Positions 1 to 5,168 of a stretch of DNA of 5,168 nt are shown here, one piece after another. Both the position numbers and the translations under genes were made by a program. Position 1 is the stretch's first letter. Each line of letters begins with the position of its first letter. Below the pieces are notes generated by a model. It searched no databases, was not told the DNA's origin, and saw nothing but the letters and a program-made list of their open reading frames with translations. This stretch comes from JALXCG01 sp026991065 [NCBI: Gemmatimonadota bacterium] (GTDB lineage: Bacteria > GCA-2686955): the NCBI GenBank assembly GCA_026991065.1, contig JALXCG010000545.1:1-5168 (forward strand). Reading direction: 5' to 3'.

Positions 1-1
1 G

Positions 2-946
2 GGCAACCTGGGCGGTCGCGGGCAGAGCAGTCGGGCTGGGCGAAGCAGTGGAGGTCGCAGCGCGCCGCGGGGCCGGGGCGGCGCTGGCCGGGGCGGCGGC
101 GAAGGCGCGGAGCCGGGGGTGCCGCCGCTGGCGGAGGTCAACCGCCGGCTTGGGGTGTTGGAGAGCTACATCCGCTTCCAGGTCCCCTATGAATCACCGG
201 TCTTCACCCGGTTGCTGGAAGGGGGCGTGGAGGAGGCGATCGTCCGCGAGATCGCGGAGAGTTGCACCGCGTTGACACCCAGAGAAACGGAACTGTATGT
301 GGAGCGTGAGGTCAAACAACGCCTGGGCGACTGCCGGCCGCTGCGTGCTGAAGAGGAGGGCCCGATCGCGTTCGTCGGCGCCGCCGGGGTGGGCAAAACC
401 ACGACCCTCGCCAAGTTGGCGGCGCGGTTTTCGCTGGGGGCGCGGCGCCGTGTCGGCCTGCTGACTCTCGACACGCAGCGCATCGCCGCGGTTCAGCAAC
501 TGCGTACCTACGCCCGCATTCTCGATCTGCCGCTGCGGGTGGTGACCGGGCCGAATCAGGCGCGCGAAGCGCTGGCCGCACTCGGCGAATGCGATTCCAT
601 TCTGGTCGACACCGGCGGCACCGGCGGCCGGGCTTCACCGCCGGTCGCGCTGCTCGGGGAGATCCTGGAAGCGATCGGAGTGCGGGAGTTGTTGTTGACG
701 CTCTCCGCCCGTTCGGCAGCCGCCGATCTGCGCGCTTCCGCCCGTCGGCTCGCCTCGCTGGCGCCCACCCGGGTGGTGGTCACCCAGATCGATGAGACGG
801 TTCGCCCCGGGATTCTGCTGACCGCGGCCGACCTTGGGCTGCCGATCAGCCACATCACTTTCGGCCCGGCGGTTCCAGACGACATTCGCGAGGCGCGCGC
901 GACCGACTTGACCGCCCTGATCATGCAGGAGCCTGCCCGTGCCTGA
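2..946 (+). CDS. flhF: FlhF, flagellar SRP-type GTPase, 5'-truncated by window edge
   Basis: FlhF is a membrane-associated SRP-family GTPase that recruits early flagellar parts and sets flagellum position, usually at a pole. The frame is open from base 2 with no upstream stop, so the start and most of the N-terminal B domain lie outside; 314 codons are present. Residues 1-40 (window numbering) are an Arg/Gly/Ser-rich linker. Residues 41-120 are the helical N domain, and the G domain follows. Visible motifs are P-loop GAAGVGKT (126-133), DTQRIAAVQQL (from 157; family form DTYRIAAVEQL), G3 region DTGGTGGR (203-210), G4 region TQIDET (from 261; usually TKLDET) and the late PISHITFGPAVPDDI segment typical of FlhF. 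G3 carries a three-residue insertion and G4 lacks the usual lysine, so GTP handling may be altered. The TGA overlaps the flhG start by 8 bases. Identification is firm; normal activity is uncertain. Confidence 0.95.
   Translation, partial: GNLGGRGQSSRAGRSSGGRSAPRGRGGAGRGGGEGAEPGVPPLAEVNRRLGVLESYIRFQVPYESPVFTRLLEGGVEEAIVREIAESCTALTPRETELYVEREVKQRLGDCRPLRAEEEGPIAFVGAAGVGKTTTLAKLAARFSLGARRRVGLLTLDTQRIAAVQQLRTYARILDLPLRVVTGPNQAREALAALGECDSILVDTGGTGGRASPPVALLGEILEAIGVRELLLTLSARSAAADLRASARRLASLAPTRVVVTQIDETVRPGILLTAADLGLPISHITFGPAVPDDIREARATDLTALIMQEPARA
71..100 (+). repeat. 15-base in-frame tandem repeat encoding GRGGA/GRGGG in the FlhF linker
   Basis: A 13-base identical block (GGCCGGGGCGGCG) occurs at 71-83 and again at 86-98, a period of 15 bases or exactly five codons. 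In the flhF frame it encodes GRGGA followed by GRGGG. It lies inside a longer Gly/Arg/Ser-rich stretch (about 2-118) between the missing B domain and the N domain. Length changes here would stay in frame and only lengthen or shorten a flexible linker. Confidence 0.8.
611..628 (+). repeat. Perfect 9-base tandem duplication inside the FlhF G3 motif
   Basis: ACCGGCGGC is present twice in direct succession (611-619 and 620-628), followed by CGG. In the flhF frame this reads D-T-G-G-T-G-G-R. Removing one copy leaves D-T-G-G-R, which matches the SRP-GTPase G3 motif DTAGR with Ala replaced by Gly. The repeat therefore looks like a recent three-codon duplication in the catalytic switch loop. Confidence 0.85.
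927..941 (+). promoter_or_regulatory. Shine-Dalgarno and GTG start of flhG
   Basis: AGGAG at 927-931 is followed by seven bases and then GTG at 939. In the flhG frame an in-frame TGA at 918-920 blocks any longer ATG- or GTG-started form, so this GTG is the natural start. The site lies inside the last codons of flhF, which indicates translational coupling of the two partner genes. Confidence 0.75.
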
Positions 947-1784
947 ATTCTACGATCTCTCCGCGGAGGGGCCGCTGACCGTGGCTCTGGCCAGCGGCAA
1001 AGGCGGAGTCGGAAAGACCTCGCTGGCGGTCAATCTTGGCCTGGCATTCGCCTCGTTGGATCTCGATACGCTCCTGGTCGATGCCGACTACTCGTTCGCC
1101 AATGCCGACATCATGCTGGGACTCGAAACGCCGGCAGAGGTCGACGCGGCGCTGGCTGCTGCCCACGCCGAGGTGGGCGGGCTTGAGTTGGAGCGTTTTC
1201 TGGTTGCGGGGCCGGCCGGGCTCGACTTTCTCCCGGGGGTATCCGGATCGCTCGCGTCGGCCAATTTGGACCGGATGACCGCAGCGACCATCGCCCGGCA
1301 GATGCGGCGTCTGGCACGGGATCGCGACGTTTTGCTCTTCGACACGGGGGCCGGCTTGGCAGGGTTGACTGTTGAGGTCGCGGCGCTGGCCGATCTGGTG
1401 CTGCTGGTGCTCACGGCGGAACCGACCGCGTTCATGGATGCCTACGGCATGCTCAAGGTGTTGCGGCGCTTTGCGCCACGGGCGGAGGTGCAACTCCTGG
1501 TCAATCGCGCCCGGGACGCCGCCGACGCCGCGGCGATGGCGGAGCGGTTTCGCTGTGTCACTGAGCGGTTCCTGGGGATGACGCTCGAAGTCGCCGGGTG
1601 GGTACCGGAGGACTCCAATGTTCACGCCGCGATCCGCTCTCAATCCGCGTTCTTCCTGGAGTGTCCCGAGAGCCCGGCAGCGCTGGCGCTCCGCGATCTC
1701 GCGCTCCGTTTTGAAACCTCCGCGTCGCCCCATGGCGATCGCGGACGCAGTTCCAAGACCCCGTCCCGAATGGTAGCGCCATGA
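939..1784 (+). CDS. flhG: FlhG/FleN (YlxH), MinD-like ATPase controlling flagellar number and placement
   Basis: FlhG is a ParA/MinD-family ATPase that works with FlhF at the membrane to limit flagellar number and, in many species, to regulate flagellar genes. The 281-residue product has the deviant Walker A motif SGKGGVGKTS (residues 19-28, signature Lys21 and P-loop Lys26), the LLVDADYSFANADIMLGL segment (45-62) typical of FlhG, and Walker B-like LLFDTGAG (about 132-139). The length is normal at the C-terminal side. Only about 12 residues precede the first ATPase strand, so the N-terminal DQAxxLR segment that activates FlhF in well-studied FlhG proteins is missing. The C-terminal 30 residues are basic and disordered-looking, and I see no clear amphipathic membrane-targeting helix. 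The start overlaps flhF and the TGA overlaps the fliA ATG, so the three genes are probably co-translated. Confidence 0.93.
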   Translation: MPEFYDLSAEGPLTVALASGKGGVGKTSLAVNLGLAFASLDLDTLLVDADYSFANADIMLGLETPAEVDAALAAAHAEVGGLELERFLVAGPAGLDFLPGVSGSLASANLDRMTAATIARQMRRLARDRDVLLFDTGAGLAGLTVEVAALADLVLLVLTAEPTAFMDAYGMLKVLRRFAPRAEVQLLVNRARDAADAAAMAERFRCVTERFLGMTLEVAGWVPEDSNVHAAIRSQSAFFLECPESPAALALRDLALRFETSASPHGDRGRSSKTPSRMVAP

Positions 1785-2563
1785 AACATGAAGCCCTGTG
1801 GAGGGAGTACCAAGAAACCCACAGCACCGCGGCGCGCAACCGATTGATCGAGACCTATATGTCGCTGGTCGGGTATATCGCCTCAAAAACCGCGGCCAGC
1901 CTCCCCCCCCACATCGAGGTCTCCGATCTCGAGAGCGTCGGCATTCTCGGCCTGATGAATGCCATCGAGAGGTTCGATCCGGACAAGGGGATCGCTTTCG
2001 AGACCTTTGCCAAGATGCGGGTCTACGGCGCAATCATGGATGAGTTGCGGTCGCTCGACTGGATTCCCCGGTCGATCCGGCAGAAAACCAAGAAGATCGA
2101 AAGCGCCTACCGGACCCTGGACCAGGAGTTGGGGCGACCGGCGACAGTGACGGAACTGGCCGACCACCTGGGCATCAGCGTGCGCGAGTTTCACAAGATG
2201 CTGCGCGAGGTTTCCAGCACCACAGTTCTCTCACTGGAACAGATCTACTCCAGCGACACCAACAGCGGCACCATGACGCTTCTGGATGTCCTGGAGTCGA
2301 CCAATGTCGCCAATCCACTGGAATCTTTGCAGTCTGAGGAGATGCGCGACGAGCTGGCGCAGACCATCGATCGTCTGCCGGAGAAAGAGAAGCTCATTCT
2401 GGCCCTCTACTACTACGAAGATCTGACCCTGAAGGAGATTGGCCGCATCCTCTCCCTTTCAGAGTCCCGAATCTCACAGATCCACACCAAAACCATCCTC
2501 AAACTCCGAGGTCGCATGCTCGATCAAACCCGGGCCACGGACCGCTCAATCGCCAAGGCGTAG
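1781..2563 (+). CDS. fliA: FliA/SigD/WhiG-family RNA polymerase sigma-28 factor
   Basis: This is the flagellar sigma factor that directs RNA polymerase to late flagellar, chemotaxis and motility promoters. The 260-residue length is typical of the family. Sigma region 2 spans about residues 20-97 and includes ESVGILGLMNAIERFDPDKG and FETFAKMRVYGAIMDELRSLDWIPRS, which carry the -10 recognition surface. Region 3 covers about 100-175. Region 4 (about 190-245) contains the -35-binding helix-turn-helix, with LTLKEIGRILSLSESRISQIH at about 215-235. The start ATG overlaps the flhG TGA (ATGA) and has only a weak Shine-Dalgarno, so translation probably depends on coupling to flhG. A C8 tract lies at codons 41-43. 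No typical FlgM anti-sigma gene is visible in the window. Confidence 0.95.
   Translation: MKHEALWREYQETHSTAARNRLIETYMSLVGYIASKTAASLPPHIEVSDLESVGILGLMNAIERFDPDKGIAFETFAKMRVYGAIMDELRSLDWIPRSIRQKTKKIESAYRTLDQELGRPATVTELADHLGISVREFHKMLREVSSTTVLSLEQIYSSDTNSGTMTLLDVLESTNVANPLESLQSEEMRDELAQTIDRLPEKEKLILALYYYEDLTLKEIGRILSLSESRISQIHTKTILKLRGRMLDQTRATDRSIAKA
1903..1910 (+). repeat. C8 homopolymer tract within fliA
   Basis: Eight consecutive C residues follow CT at 1901-1902 and encode the Pro-Pro of SLPPHIE in fliA, early in the gene. Slippage by one base would truncate the sigma factor. The Leu-Pro dipeptide is common at this place in FliA proteins, so codon choice in a GC-rich genome may be the only cause of the run. 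Confidence 0.7.
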
Positions 2564-2590
2564 TGCCGCGGTGACGACCCGGTTCGCGGT

Positions 2591-2604
2591 GGAGGCACGC
2601 CATG
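2591..2604 (+). promoter_or_regulatory. Strong Shine-Dalgarno and ATG start of the 126-residue gene
   Basis: GGAGG at 2591-2595 sits six bases before the ATG at 2602. It is the clearest ribosome-binding site in the window and lies in the only true intergenic gap longer than a few bases (2564-2601). I see no sigma-28-like promoter or terminator in that gap, so the downstream genes are most likely read through from fliA. Confidence 0.7.
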
Positions 2605-2982
2605 ACCCGCCCCATCAGCACACAGAATCTCGTGAACCGAGTCGAGGCCGCTGTCCGCACAGTCGCTGAGCAGCAGCAGAAGAGTGAGACCGCGGCCAGA
2701 GCCGCCGCGGCAGTGACGGCGAAGGAGGCCGAACGCAGGACGCATCGGGCGGAATCCGCGGAGGAGAGCGAAAAGACCCGCACCCACAACCAACGCGAGC
2801 GACGAGCCAGGCGGGGCAAGGAAAAACACAAGAAACATGATGAGGAGCAAGCCGGCGACGAAGAACAGGCAACCGACGGCGCAGCCGGGGCGGAGCCCAA
2901 TCTCATCGTCTATGACCAAGAGAGTCACCTGCATGAATCTCATCCCGGGAGCGCCGGTGAACACCTCGATCTGGAGGCCTGA
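2602..2982 (+). CDS. Small, highly charged hypothetical protein of the flagellar operon
   Basis: I do not recognise a named family. The 126-residue product has no signal peptide, no membrane segment, no Cys, Trp or Phe, and 45 charged residues by hand count. Residues 1-25 (MTRPISTQNLVNRVEAAVRTVAEQQ) look like an ordered helix. Residues 26-95 are an Ala/Glu/Arg/Lys/Gln-rich stretch likely to be a long helix or disordered. The C-terminus is His-rich and ends in GEHLDLEA, a small ordered-looking motif. Small charged proteins of this general layout occur next to fliA or DUF342 genes in other flagellated bacteria, from memory, but I cannot name a homologue. The strong Shine-Dalgarno, clean frame and position between fliA and a membrane protein gene support a real gene. 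A soluble adaptor or regulator of FliA or of flagellar assembly is conceivable, but this is inference only. Confidence 0.75.
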   Translation: MTRPISTQNLVNRVEAAVRTVAEQQQKSETAARAAAAVTAKEAERRTHRAESAEESEKTRTHNQRERRARRGKEKHKKHDEEQAGDEEQATDGAAGAEPNLIVYDQESHLHESHPGSAGEHLDLEA

Positions 2983-2986
2983 GGCC

Positions 2987-3445
2987 ATGTCACAACGCCT
3001 ACTGAAACCACCACTCGCACTTCTTCTGTTGAGCCTCGTTGTTCCTGCTCTCTCGTGGGTCCTGGCGCGTCCCCATCTGCAGGCACACGAGTTGCGCGCA
3101 CTGGCGCTGCTTTTCGTCGGCAGCCTCTTCCCGGCCGCGGCCGGTGCTCTCTGGGCACTCCGCCGGACGACCCGCGAAAAGCGTGGCAGAGCGCGCGGTG
3201 GAGCGACTGATCTTTGCTCGGCGGGCCTGGATCATGAAGAGAGCCCAGAGGAGCTGAATGGCGCACAGAGCGCGAAGGTGCGCAAATGGGTTGCGCTGAA
3301 CCGTGACTTTCAACTGGCGCTCGACGCTTACCAGGCGCTGGAAGAACGCCTCGGCGAGATTGAGTCCCAAGTCGGGGATCTGGCCGCGCGCATCGAAGGC
3401 CGGCCGTCGGCGTGCGAGTCACGAAGGGCATCGTTTCCATGCTGA
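2987..3445 (+). CDS. Small two-helix membrane protein with coiled-coil tail, uncharacterised
   Basis: The 152-residue product starts with two hydrophobic segments, about residues 9-27 and 36-58, joined by a short polar loop. A basic patch follows (RRTTREKRGRAR, 59-70), which by the positive-inside rule places both termini in the cytoplasm. Residues 71-100 are polar and linker-like, and 104-137 (NRDFQLALDAYQALEERLGEIESQVGDLAARIE) form a probable coiled coil. The ATG at 2987 is preferred over an in-frame ATG 150 bases upstream, because the longer form would overlap the previous gene deeply and add a polar, non-membrane extension. GGAGG at 2973-2977 precedes it by nine bases. A membrane anchor plus coiled coil shortly after the sigma gene recalls SwrB/YlxL, which follows sigD in Bacillus and helps basal body and export assembly. 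I see no sequence match to SwrB, so this is a positional analogy. Confidence 0.75.
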   Translation: MSQRLLKPPLALLLLSLVVPALSWVLARPHLQAHELRALALLFVGSLFPAAAGALWALRRTTREKRGRARGGATDLCSAGLDHEESPEELNGAQSAKVRKWVALNRDFQLALDAYQALEERLGEIESQVGDLAARIEGRPSACESRRASFPC

Positions 3446-4098
3446 TGATGACGGGCCGGGAACACCGTTGGCCGCCAACGGCGCCGCTTGAGTGGCTTCT
3501 CCCCTGGATCTTCTGTGGTTGCCTTTTTGGTGGCGGGACAGAGGTTCAGCCGGTTCGCGTCGATGGTTCCCGCCCAGCTTTTCACACTTTTCTCGCCGGC
3601 GGAGCACCAGTATCCGCGATGGATCAATTGGCTCTTGAGTTGTCGCGCCAACTGGCCGCCGAAGGATCCTACGGAGTGCTGGAAGTGATCGCCGACGGCA
3701 CACTTCCCGCCCTGCTACAGGATCCCCTGAGATGGAAATCGGAGGGGCGCGTGTTGGTCATTCGACTGGATCGTTTCGAATCCGGCAACACTTACTCGAC
3801 ACGACTTCCCGGGATCTGGAAAAAAGTGGCGCCAAGCACCACGATTCATGCAGCGGTCACACTTTACTCGGGCAACAGTCAGATTCTGATGGCTGGACAA
3901 CCGGTAAGGGGCGACGCCAAAGGCCGATGGCGGCAACGATTCTTCTCCGGCGAACCGGCGCCGCCGCCCACCACACTGGAGCGACGATCCATGGAAAAGG
4001 CGGCACTCAAGGATCTGGCGGCAAGGATTATCAAAGAGGTCCGGCGCTATGAGGATTCGACCGAGAAGCTTTTGGCGGAGAGCGGAGACAAGCAATGA
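3439..4098 (+). CDS. Putative exported protein or lipoprotein, uncharacterised
   Basis: The product is about 219 residues from ATG 3439, which has AAGGG ten bases upstream and overlaps the previous stop. GTG 3412 would add nine residues and is an alternative; ATG 3445 or 3448 are also possible. Residues 17-33 (LEWLLPWIFCGCLFGGG) form a short hydrophobic segment after Arg residues, like a signal peptide. Cys28 in F-C-G-C is a poor but possible lipobox. The rest alternates helices and strands: a helix with MDQLALELSRQLAAEGSYGVLEV (about 61-83), a strand with GRVLVIRLDRF (about 103-113), a strand pair TTIHAAVTLYSGNSQILMAGQPV (about 134-156), and a final helix AALKDLAARIIKEVRRY (about 189-205). 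This order resembles envelope lipoproteins of the CsgG/LpoB/FlgO kind by eye only. An outer-membrane or periplasmic role in motility is plausible but unproven. Confidence 0.7.
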   Translation: MLMMTGREHRWPPTAPLEWLLPWIFCGCLFGGGTEVQPVRVDGSRPAFHTFLAGGAPVSAMDQLALELSRQLAAEGSYGVLEVIADGTLPALLQDPLRWKSEGRVLVIRLDRFESGNTYSTRLPGIWKKVAPSTTIHAAVTLYSGNSQILMAGQPVRGDAKGRWRQRFFSGEPAPPPTTLERRSMEKAALKDLAARIIKEVRRYEDSTEKLLAESGDKQ

Positions 4099-5168
4099 AT
4101 CAACCCGAGCGATCACCCAGCATCGCGCGCAACCGCGGCGACGACCTCGCCCACTACGTGCGGATCCAGATCTCCGACAACGGCCTCCGCGCCGAGTTGA
4201 TGATCGAGCCACACACGCCTCCTTCGGAACCAACGACCATCGCCCAGTTGATTGCTCTGCTGAGACAAGAGGGGATTGTCTACGGGCTTCGCCCCCCCGC
4301 TCTTCACGCGGCACTTCGACGCATCAACGGCTTCTGCCGGAGCCGCGAGAGTTTCACGATCGCACTGGGCGAACCGCCGGAGAAAGGCACGGATGTGCTG
4401 GTTCAACCGGCGATCAGTCTGGCACTTCCTTGCCCCAATGATCTCGACCGTTCACACGGCCTCGCGCTCGCTGCCGTTGAAGCCTGCGGTGCGGTGGTGG
4501 CGGGAGACATTCTCGCGGAGATTCGCGTGGACTCCTCTTTGCATCCCGGGCGCTCGGTGTTTGGAGAGGATCTACACCCGATCCATACCGCCCTTCTGCA
4601 TCTCAAGATCGGCTCGGGGATCGAGACCGACCTGCACGAGGATCGGCTCTTCTTGCGGGCGAAACGTGCCGGAATGGCGCTGTTGGAGCCGCCCCATCTC
4701 GACGTCCTTCCCCTTGAGGTCGTTCAAGGGCCGTTGAAAGTTCCGCCATCGGGGATCGAGTTTGCGGACCACGTTCTGGTGGTGGGCCGGGTCACCGGAA
4801 CCGGCAAGCTGCAGACCCCCGGACATCTCTTCGTCACCAAAGCGGTGGATGGAGTCAGTCTGGAGATCGGTGGTAGTGTCGTGCTGGGCGCGGGCTACCT
4901 GGGCAGGCAATCCGCGGTCGCCCACTGTTCCGGAAGCTTCTCGACCCGAACCGTGGAACGAGCCCGAGTCGAGGCGGGAAGCGAGATCTATGTCGTTGCC
5001 GGCGTGGTGCAGTCACAGTTGGTCTGCGGCGGCGAAGTGCGAGTCGATGGAGCGATTGTTGGCGGCACGGTCACCGCCGGGCTGAACATCCACGCCCGCC
5101 AGATCGGTTCAAGCAGCGGCACGGACACCCAGATCACGCTCAACCCTGTGCTGCGCTATCGACAGTCG
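4095..5168 (+). CDS. fapA: FapA/DUF342 flagellar assembly protein, 3'-truncated by window edge
   Basis: FapA-family (DUF342) proteins are polymerising beta-helix proteins. In Vibrio vulnificus FapA is required for polar flagellation and is controlled by EIIA-Glc. The frame is open for 358 codons to the window end without a stop; family members are usually around 500 residues or more. Residues 20-75 (VRIQISDNGLRAELMIEP, then LIALLRQEGIVYGL) match the N-terminal domain pattern. GDILAEI and HPGRSVFGEDL (138-160) match the conserved middle motif. From about 220 on, short Gly-punctuated strands repeat (GIEFADHVLVVGRV, AGSEIYVVAGVV, CGGEVRVDGAIVGGTVTAG), as in the beta-helix, followed by the typical QIGSSSGTDTQITLNP segment. 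The ATG overlaps the previous stop (ATGA) and GGAG at 4084-4087 lies seven bases upstream. Family assignment is firm; the exact role here is inferred from context. Confidence 0.9.
   Translation, partial: MNQPERSPSIARNRGDDLAHYVRIQISDNGLRAELMIEPHTPPSEPTTIAQLIALLRQEGIVYGLRPPALHAALRRINGFCRSRESFTIALGEPPEKGTDVLVQPAISLALPCPNDLDRSHGLALAAVEACGAVVAGDILAEIRVDSSLHPGRSVFGEDLHPIHTALLHLKIGSGIETDLHEDRLFLRAKRAGMALLEPPHLDVLPLEVVQGPLKVPPSGIEFADHVLVVGRVTGTGKLQTPGHLFVTKAVDGVSLEIGGSVVLGAGYLGRQSAVAHCSGSFSTRTVERARVEAGSEIYVVAGVVQSQLVCGGEVRVDGAIVGGTVTAGLNIHARQIGSSSGTDTQITLNPVLRYRQS
4292..4298 (+). repeat. C7 homopolymer tract within fapA
   Basis: Seven consecutive C residues encode the Arg-Pro-Pro junction (GLRPPAL, residues 64-70) in the N-terminal domain of the FapA-like protein. 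One-base slippage would disrupt nearly the whole protein. It is shorter than the fliA tract and may be simple codon choice. Confidence 0.6.

Noticed and set aside
119-946. GTG at 119 as the true start of flhF
   Set aside because: The same frame is open back to the window edge, and FlhF normally has a B domain before the NG domain, so this GTG is internal and the gene is cut by the window.
921-2033. 370-codon open frame on the minus strand across flhG and the start of fliA
   Set aside because: It lies opposite two clearly conserved genes, has an Arg/Gly/His-rich composition typical of an antisense shadow in GC-rich DNA, and shows no recognisable domain.
2566-2589. CCGCG/CGCGG inverted repeat after fliA as a terminator
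   Set aside because: The stem is only five pairs with a 14-base loop and no T-run follows, so it is unlikely to terminate transcription.
2602-2982. The 126-residue protein as the FlgM anti-sigma factor
   Set aside because: Its place after fliA is suggestive, but I see no FlgM-like C-terminal sigma-binding helices and the length and composition differ, so the name is not justified.
2837-2986. Longer start for the two-helix membrane protein
   Set aside because: It would overlap the charged protein gene by about 146 bases and add a polar extension before the first membrane helix. The ATG at 2987 has an SD and the usual operon spacing.
4276-4737. 153-codon + strand frame within fapA
   Set aside because: It is out of frame with the recognisable FapA protein and has Arg/Ser/Cys/Trp-rich shadow composition.
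1-5168. CRISPR arrays, tRNA or rRNA genes, insertion sequences or attachment sites
   Set aside because: No spaced direct repeats, RNA-gene signatures, transposase motifs or terminal inverted repeats were seen; nearly every base is within the seven coding regions.

Overview
The window is a stretch of a flagellar regulatory and assembly operon from a GC-rich bacterium. All seven genes lie on the + strand. They are packed head to tail with 4-8 base overlaps or short gaps, and no terminator or promoter is visible between them. The order is flhF (5' end missing), flhG, fliA, three genes I cannot name, and fapA/DUF342 (3' end missing). The link between flhF-flhG, a sigma-28 gene and a FapA-type gene is familiar from several flagellated lineages, such as deltaproteobacterial groups, spirochaetes and clostridia. 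The phylum therefore cannot be fixed from gene order alone. The strong GC preference at third codon positions and the divergence of the proteins suggest a poorly sampled, possibly metagenome-derived phylum, but this is inference.

Region by region: 2-946 is the C-terminal part of FlhF, with an Arg/Gly-rich linker followed by the SRP-type GTPase NG domain. 939-1784 is FlhG, a MinD-like ATPase that counts or places flagella. 1781-2563 is FliA (sigma-28), the late flagellar sigma factor. 2602-2982 is a small, very hydrophilic protein. 2987-3445 is a small membrane protein with two hydrophobic segments and a coiled-coil tail. 3439-4098 is a putative exported protein or lipoprotein of about 219 residues. 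4095-5168 is the N-terminal 358 residues of a FapA/DUF342 protein, open to the window end.

Together, FlhF and FlhG set where and how many flagella are built, FliA switches on late flagellar and motility genes, and FapA-type proteins are linked to flagellar assembly. The three unknown genes sit inside this co-transcribed set and are probably motility or envelope factors.

The most notable signals are in the first two genes. The FlhF G3 motif is split by a perfect 9-base in-frame tandem duplication (DTGGTGGR instead of DTAGR/DTGGR). Its G4 motif reads TQID instead of TKxD. The partner FlhG starts so close to its P-loop that there is no room for the usual N-terminal DQAxxLR FlhF-activating segment. 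These changes together suggest an altered FlhF/FlhG nucleotide switch. Other points are an RGG-like repeat in the FlhF linker, a C8 tract in fliA, and the uncharacterised trio between fliA and fapA.
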